64,000 bases of DNA from Pseudomonas sihuiensis (GTDB taxonomy: Bacteria > Pseudomonadota > Gammaproteobacteria > Pseudomonadales > Pseudomonadaceae), in NCBI RefSeq assembly GCF_900106015.1, contig NZ_LT629797.1, positions 3,410,001-3,474,000 on the forward strand. Direction: 5' to 3'. The position numbers and the translations under genes are program-made. Of the stretch, positions 62,515 through 64,000 are shown piece after piece. The first letter of the stretch is position 1. Each line of letters starts with the position of its first letter. The notes under the pieces were generated by a model. That model saw only the letters and a list, made by a program, of their open reading frames with translations, searched no databases and had not been told where the DNA came from.

Positions 62515-62771
62515 CTGTCGGCACCGCACCGGGCGTCGTTCGGATTTCCGAATACGCCCGCACGCAATGGTCGGAAGAGCGAACGAGCGACGACTCAACA
62601 CAACCCGAATTAATAAAATTAATCAATATAAATCAAATAGTTAATAAATTATCGAAGCCCTCGAAAACGCTGGCACACAACCTGCTCAAGTCACTACAGG
62701 AATGCAATAGACCTTCCATGAGCAAAGTGGCGTACCGCGCCATCACAACAACAACATCGAGGATTCGATTC

Positions 62772-63680
62772 ATGCGTACCTTCCACCGTGTACTGAGCGT
62801 GGCCATTGCCGCCGCCGTCCTTTCCACCCCGGTGACCGCTGCGGAACTGACCGGCACCCTGAAGAAGATCAAGGACAGCGGCACCATCACCCTGGGCCAT
62901 CGCGACTCGTCCATTCCCTTCTCCTACTTCGGCGACAACTCGCGCCAGCCGATCGGCTACTCCCATGACCTGCAGCTGAAGGTGGTCGAGGCGATCAAGC
63001 AGGAACTGGGCATGCCGGACCTGAAGGTGCGCTACAACCTGGTCACGTCGCAGACCCGCATCCCCCTGGTGCAGAACGGCACCGTCGACCTGGAATGCGG
63101 CTCCACCACCAACAACGTCGAGCGTCAGCAGCAGGTCGACTTCTCCGTCGGCATCTTCGAAGTGGGCACCCGCCTGCTGGCCAAGAAGACCAGCGGCATC
63201 AACGATTTCGAAGACCTCAAGGGCAAGAACGTGGTGACCACCGCCGGTACCACCTCCGAGCGCCTGATCAAGTCGATGAATGCCGAGAAGAAGATGGGCA
63301 TGAACGTGATTTCCGCCAAGGATCACGGCGAGTCCTTCCTGATGCTCGAATCCAACCGCGCCGTCGCCTTCATGATGGACGACGCCCTGCTCGCCGGCGA
63401 AATGGCCAAGGCCAAGAAGCCGGATGACTGGGCCGTGGTCGGTACCCCGCAGTCCTTCGAAATCTACGGCTGCATGGTGCGCAAGGGTGATGTCGGCTTC
63501 AAGCAGGTGGTCGACAAGGCCATCAGCGACACCTTCGCCTCCGGTGAGATCAACGACATCTACGCCAAATGGTTCCTCCAGCCGGTGCCGCCGAAGGGCC
63601 TGAACCTGAATTTCCCCATGAGCGACGAGCTGAAGAAGCTGATCGCCAACCCGACCGACAAATCTGCAGAACAGATCTGA
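62772..63680 (+). CDS. gltI: Glutamate/aspartate ABC transporter substrate-binding protein
   Basis: 302 residues from ATG at 62772, with GAGGA 8 nt upstream. The ORF extends further left, but that part overlaps the acyltransferase gene and lacks a signal. The signal peptide ends at VTAA-ELTGTL. The family 3 domain has TLGHRDSSIPFSYFGD, VDLECGSTTNNVERQQQVDF near 118 and GIFEVGTRLLAKK, typical of GltI/AatJ. The permease gene (gltJ-like) starts at 63897 on the same strand, after 216 bp that contain an inverted REP pair. Confidence 0.93.
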   Translation: MRTFHRVLSVAIAAAVLSTPVTAAELTGTLKKIKDSGTITLGHRDSSIPFSYFGDNSRQPIGYSHDLQLKVVEAIKQELGMPDLKVRYNLVTSQTRIPLVQNGTVDLECGSTTNNVERQQQVDFSVGIFEVGTRLLAKKTSGINDFEDLKGKNVVTTAGTTSERLIKSMNAEKKMGMNVISAKDHGESFLMLESNRAVAFMMDDALLAGEMAKAKKPDDWAVVGTPQSFEIYGCMVRKGDVGFKQVVDKAISDTFASGEINDIYAKWFLQPVPPKGLNLNFPMSDELKKLIANPTDKSAEQI

Positions 63681-63719
63681 CGGTAAACCTGCGCCAGCTT
63701 CACAAGAGCTAGCACAGCA

Positions 63720-63789
63720 CCGTAGGGCGGGTGCAACCCGCCAACCCGATCGTCCACGACAACTCTGGCGGGTTGCACCCGCCCTACGG
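63720..63789. repeat. Perfect 24-bp inverted REP pair between binding-protein and permease genes
   Basis: The left arm 63720-63743 (CCGTAGGGCGGGTGCAACCC first) is exactly complementary to 63766-63789, with a 22-nt loop. It would form a stable hairpin in a gltI-gltJ transcript and could keep gltI mRNA more abundant than that of the permease. Confidence 0.8.
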
Positions 63790-63896
63790 TTCTTTCTCCT
63801 GATGGATAAGGGGCACAGCCGCCACCCGCGGCTGGGGCACGCTGCTGCGCGCTCGGCCCCTCCAACCCAAGCTTTAGCCACACGGGGGTCACCCGC

Positions 63897-64000
63897 ATGA
63901 ATTACAACTGGGACTGGGGCATCTACTTCAAGTCCACCGGCATCGGCAGCGAAACCTACCTGGACTGGTTCATCACCGGCCTGGGCTGGACCATCGCCAT
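63897..64000 (+). CDS. gltJ: Glutamate/aspartate ABC transporter permease (partial, cut by window end)
   Basis: The first 34 codons are present (NYNWDWGIYFKSTGIGSETY then LDWFITGLGWTIA). This is the start of the GltJ/AatQ permease, and it follows the binding protein on the same strand. Further domains lie beyond the window. Confidence 0.85.
   Translation, partial: MNYNWDWGIYFKSTGIGSETYLDWFITGLGWTIA

Noticed and set aside
62460..62771. Long N-terminal extension of the glutamate-binding protein
   Set aside because: It overlaps the acyltransferase gene and would bury the signal peptide; the ATG at 62772 has GAGGA and a standard exported start.

Overview
The window is a G+C-rich chromosomal segment of a Pseudomonas, most probably of the mendocina/oleovorans (Ectopseudomonas) group. 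This is inferred from the hut, bio, cre and glcB gene sets, the OprD porin, the GTAG-type REP palindromes and codon use; the exact species is not determined. About 50 genes are packed closely. No rRNA, tRNA or CRISPR array was seen. Two genes are cut by the window edges: a polyamine-type binding protein at the left and a glutamate/aspartate permease at the right.

Layout. 1-4.6 kb: a partial polyamine-type ABC binding protein divergent from a LysR regulator, an NADPH-FMN reductase, a TetR regulator with its own palindromic operator and a co-transcribed alpha/beta hydrolase, then an exported endonuclease-I-like protein. 4.7-13.2 kb: histidine utilisation. hutI-hutG-(YjiH-type transporter)-hutU-hutH run leftward, hutC follows separately, and hutD diverges; HutC-type TGTATA dyads lie before hutI and hutD. 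13.5-21.3 kb: an OprD porin, two acyl-CoA dehydrogenase paralogues flanking a membrane diguanylate cyclase, a HExxH-containing SprA-type protein and a miniature flagellar rod/hook-like protein. 21.4-26.0 kb: a complete bioBFHCD operon with a BirA-type operator overlapping a strong promoter. 26.2-34.4 kb: a 140-bp MITE-like element, small membrane protein, comF, modE-like regulator, srkA, rarD, an ACT-domain (GcvR-like) protein, a GNAT and malate synthase G. 34.5-45.3 kb: an LTA-synthase-like sulfatase, a block linked to a VC_2705-type Na+/solute symporter (small subunit, symporter, CBS-nucleotidyltransferase, 3'-5' exonuclease), the tRNA hydroxylase trhP, and several conserved unknowns.

45.3-56.4 kb holds the accessory part. 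The creB-creC two-component genes are separated from their usual partner creD by about 7.5 kb. That insert carries a secreted protein made of eleven 13-residue repeats, a FAN1-type VRR nuclease overlapping a nuclease-helicase fusion, and a distinctly AT-rich hsdS-hsdM pair with a small leading ORF and a promoter bracketed by two copies of a GTACG-N4-CGTAC dyad; no hsdR is present. 56.6-64 kb: a CBS protein, chemoreceptor, periplasmic retropepsin-like protease, HD-GYP protein, acyltransferase and the start of a glutamate/aspartate ABC transporter.

Intergenic DNA is rich in paired palindromes that begin with GTAG (REP/REPIN-like), in several sequence classes. Two genes, modE-like and the helicase, take their TAG stop codon from such a motif. 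The two MITE-like copies share a core but have different terminal inverted repeats.
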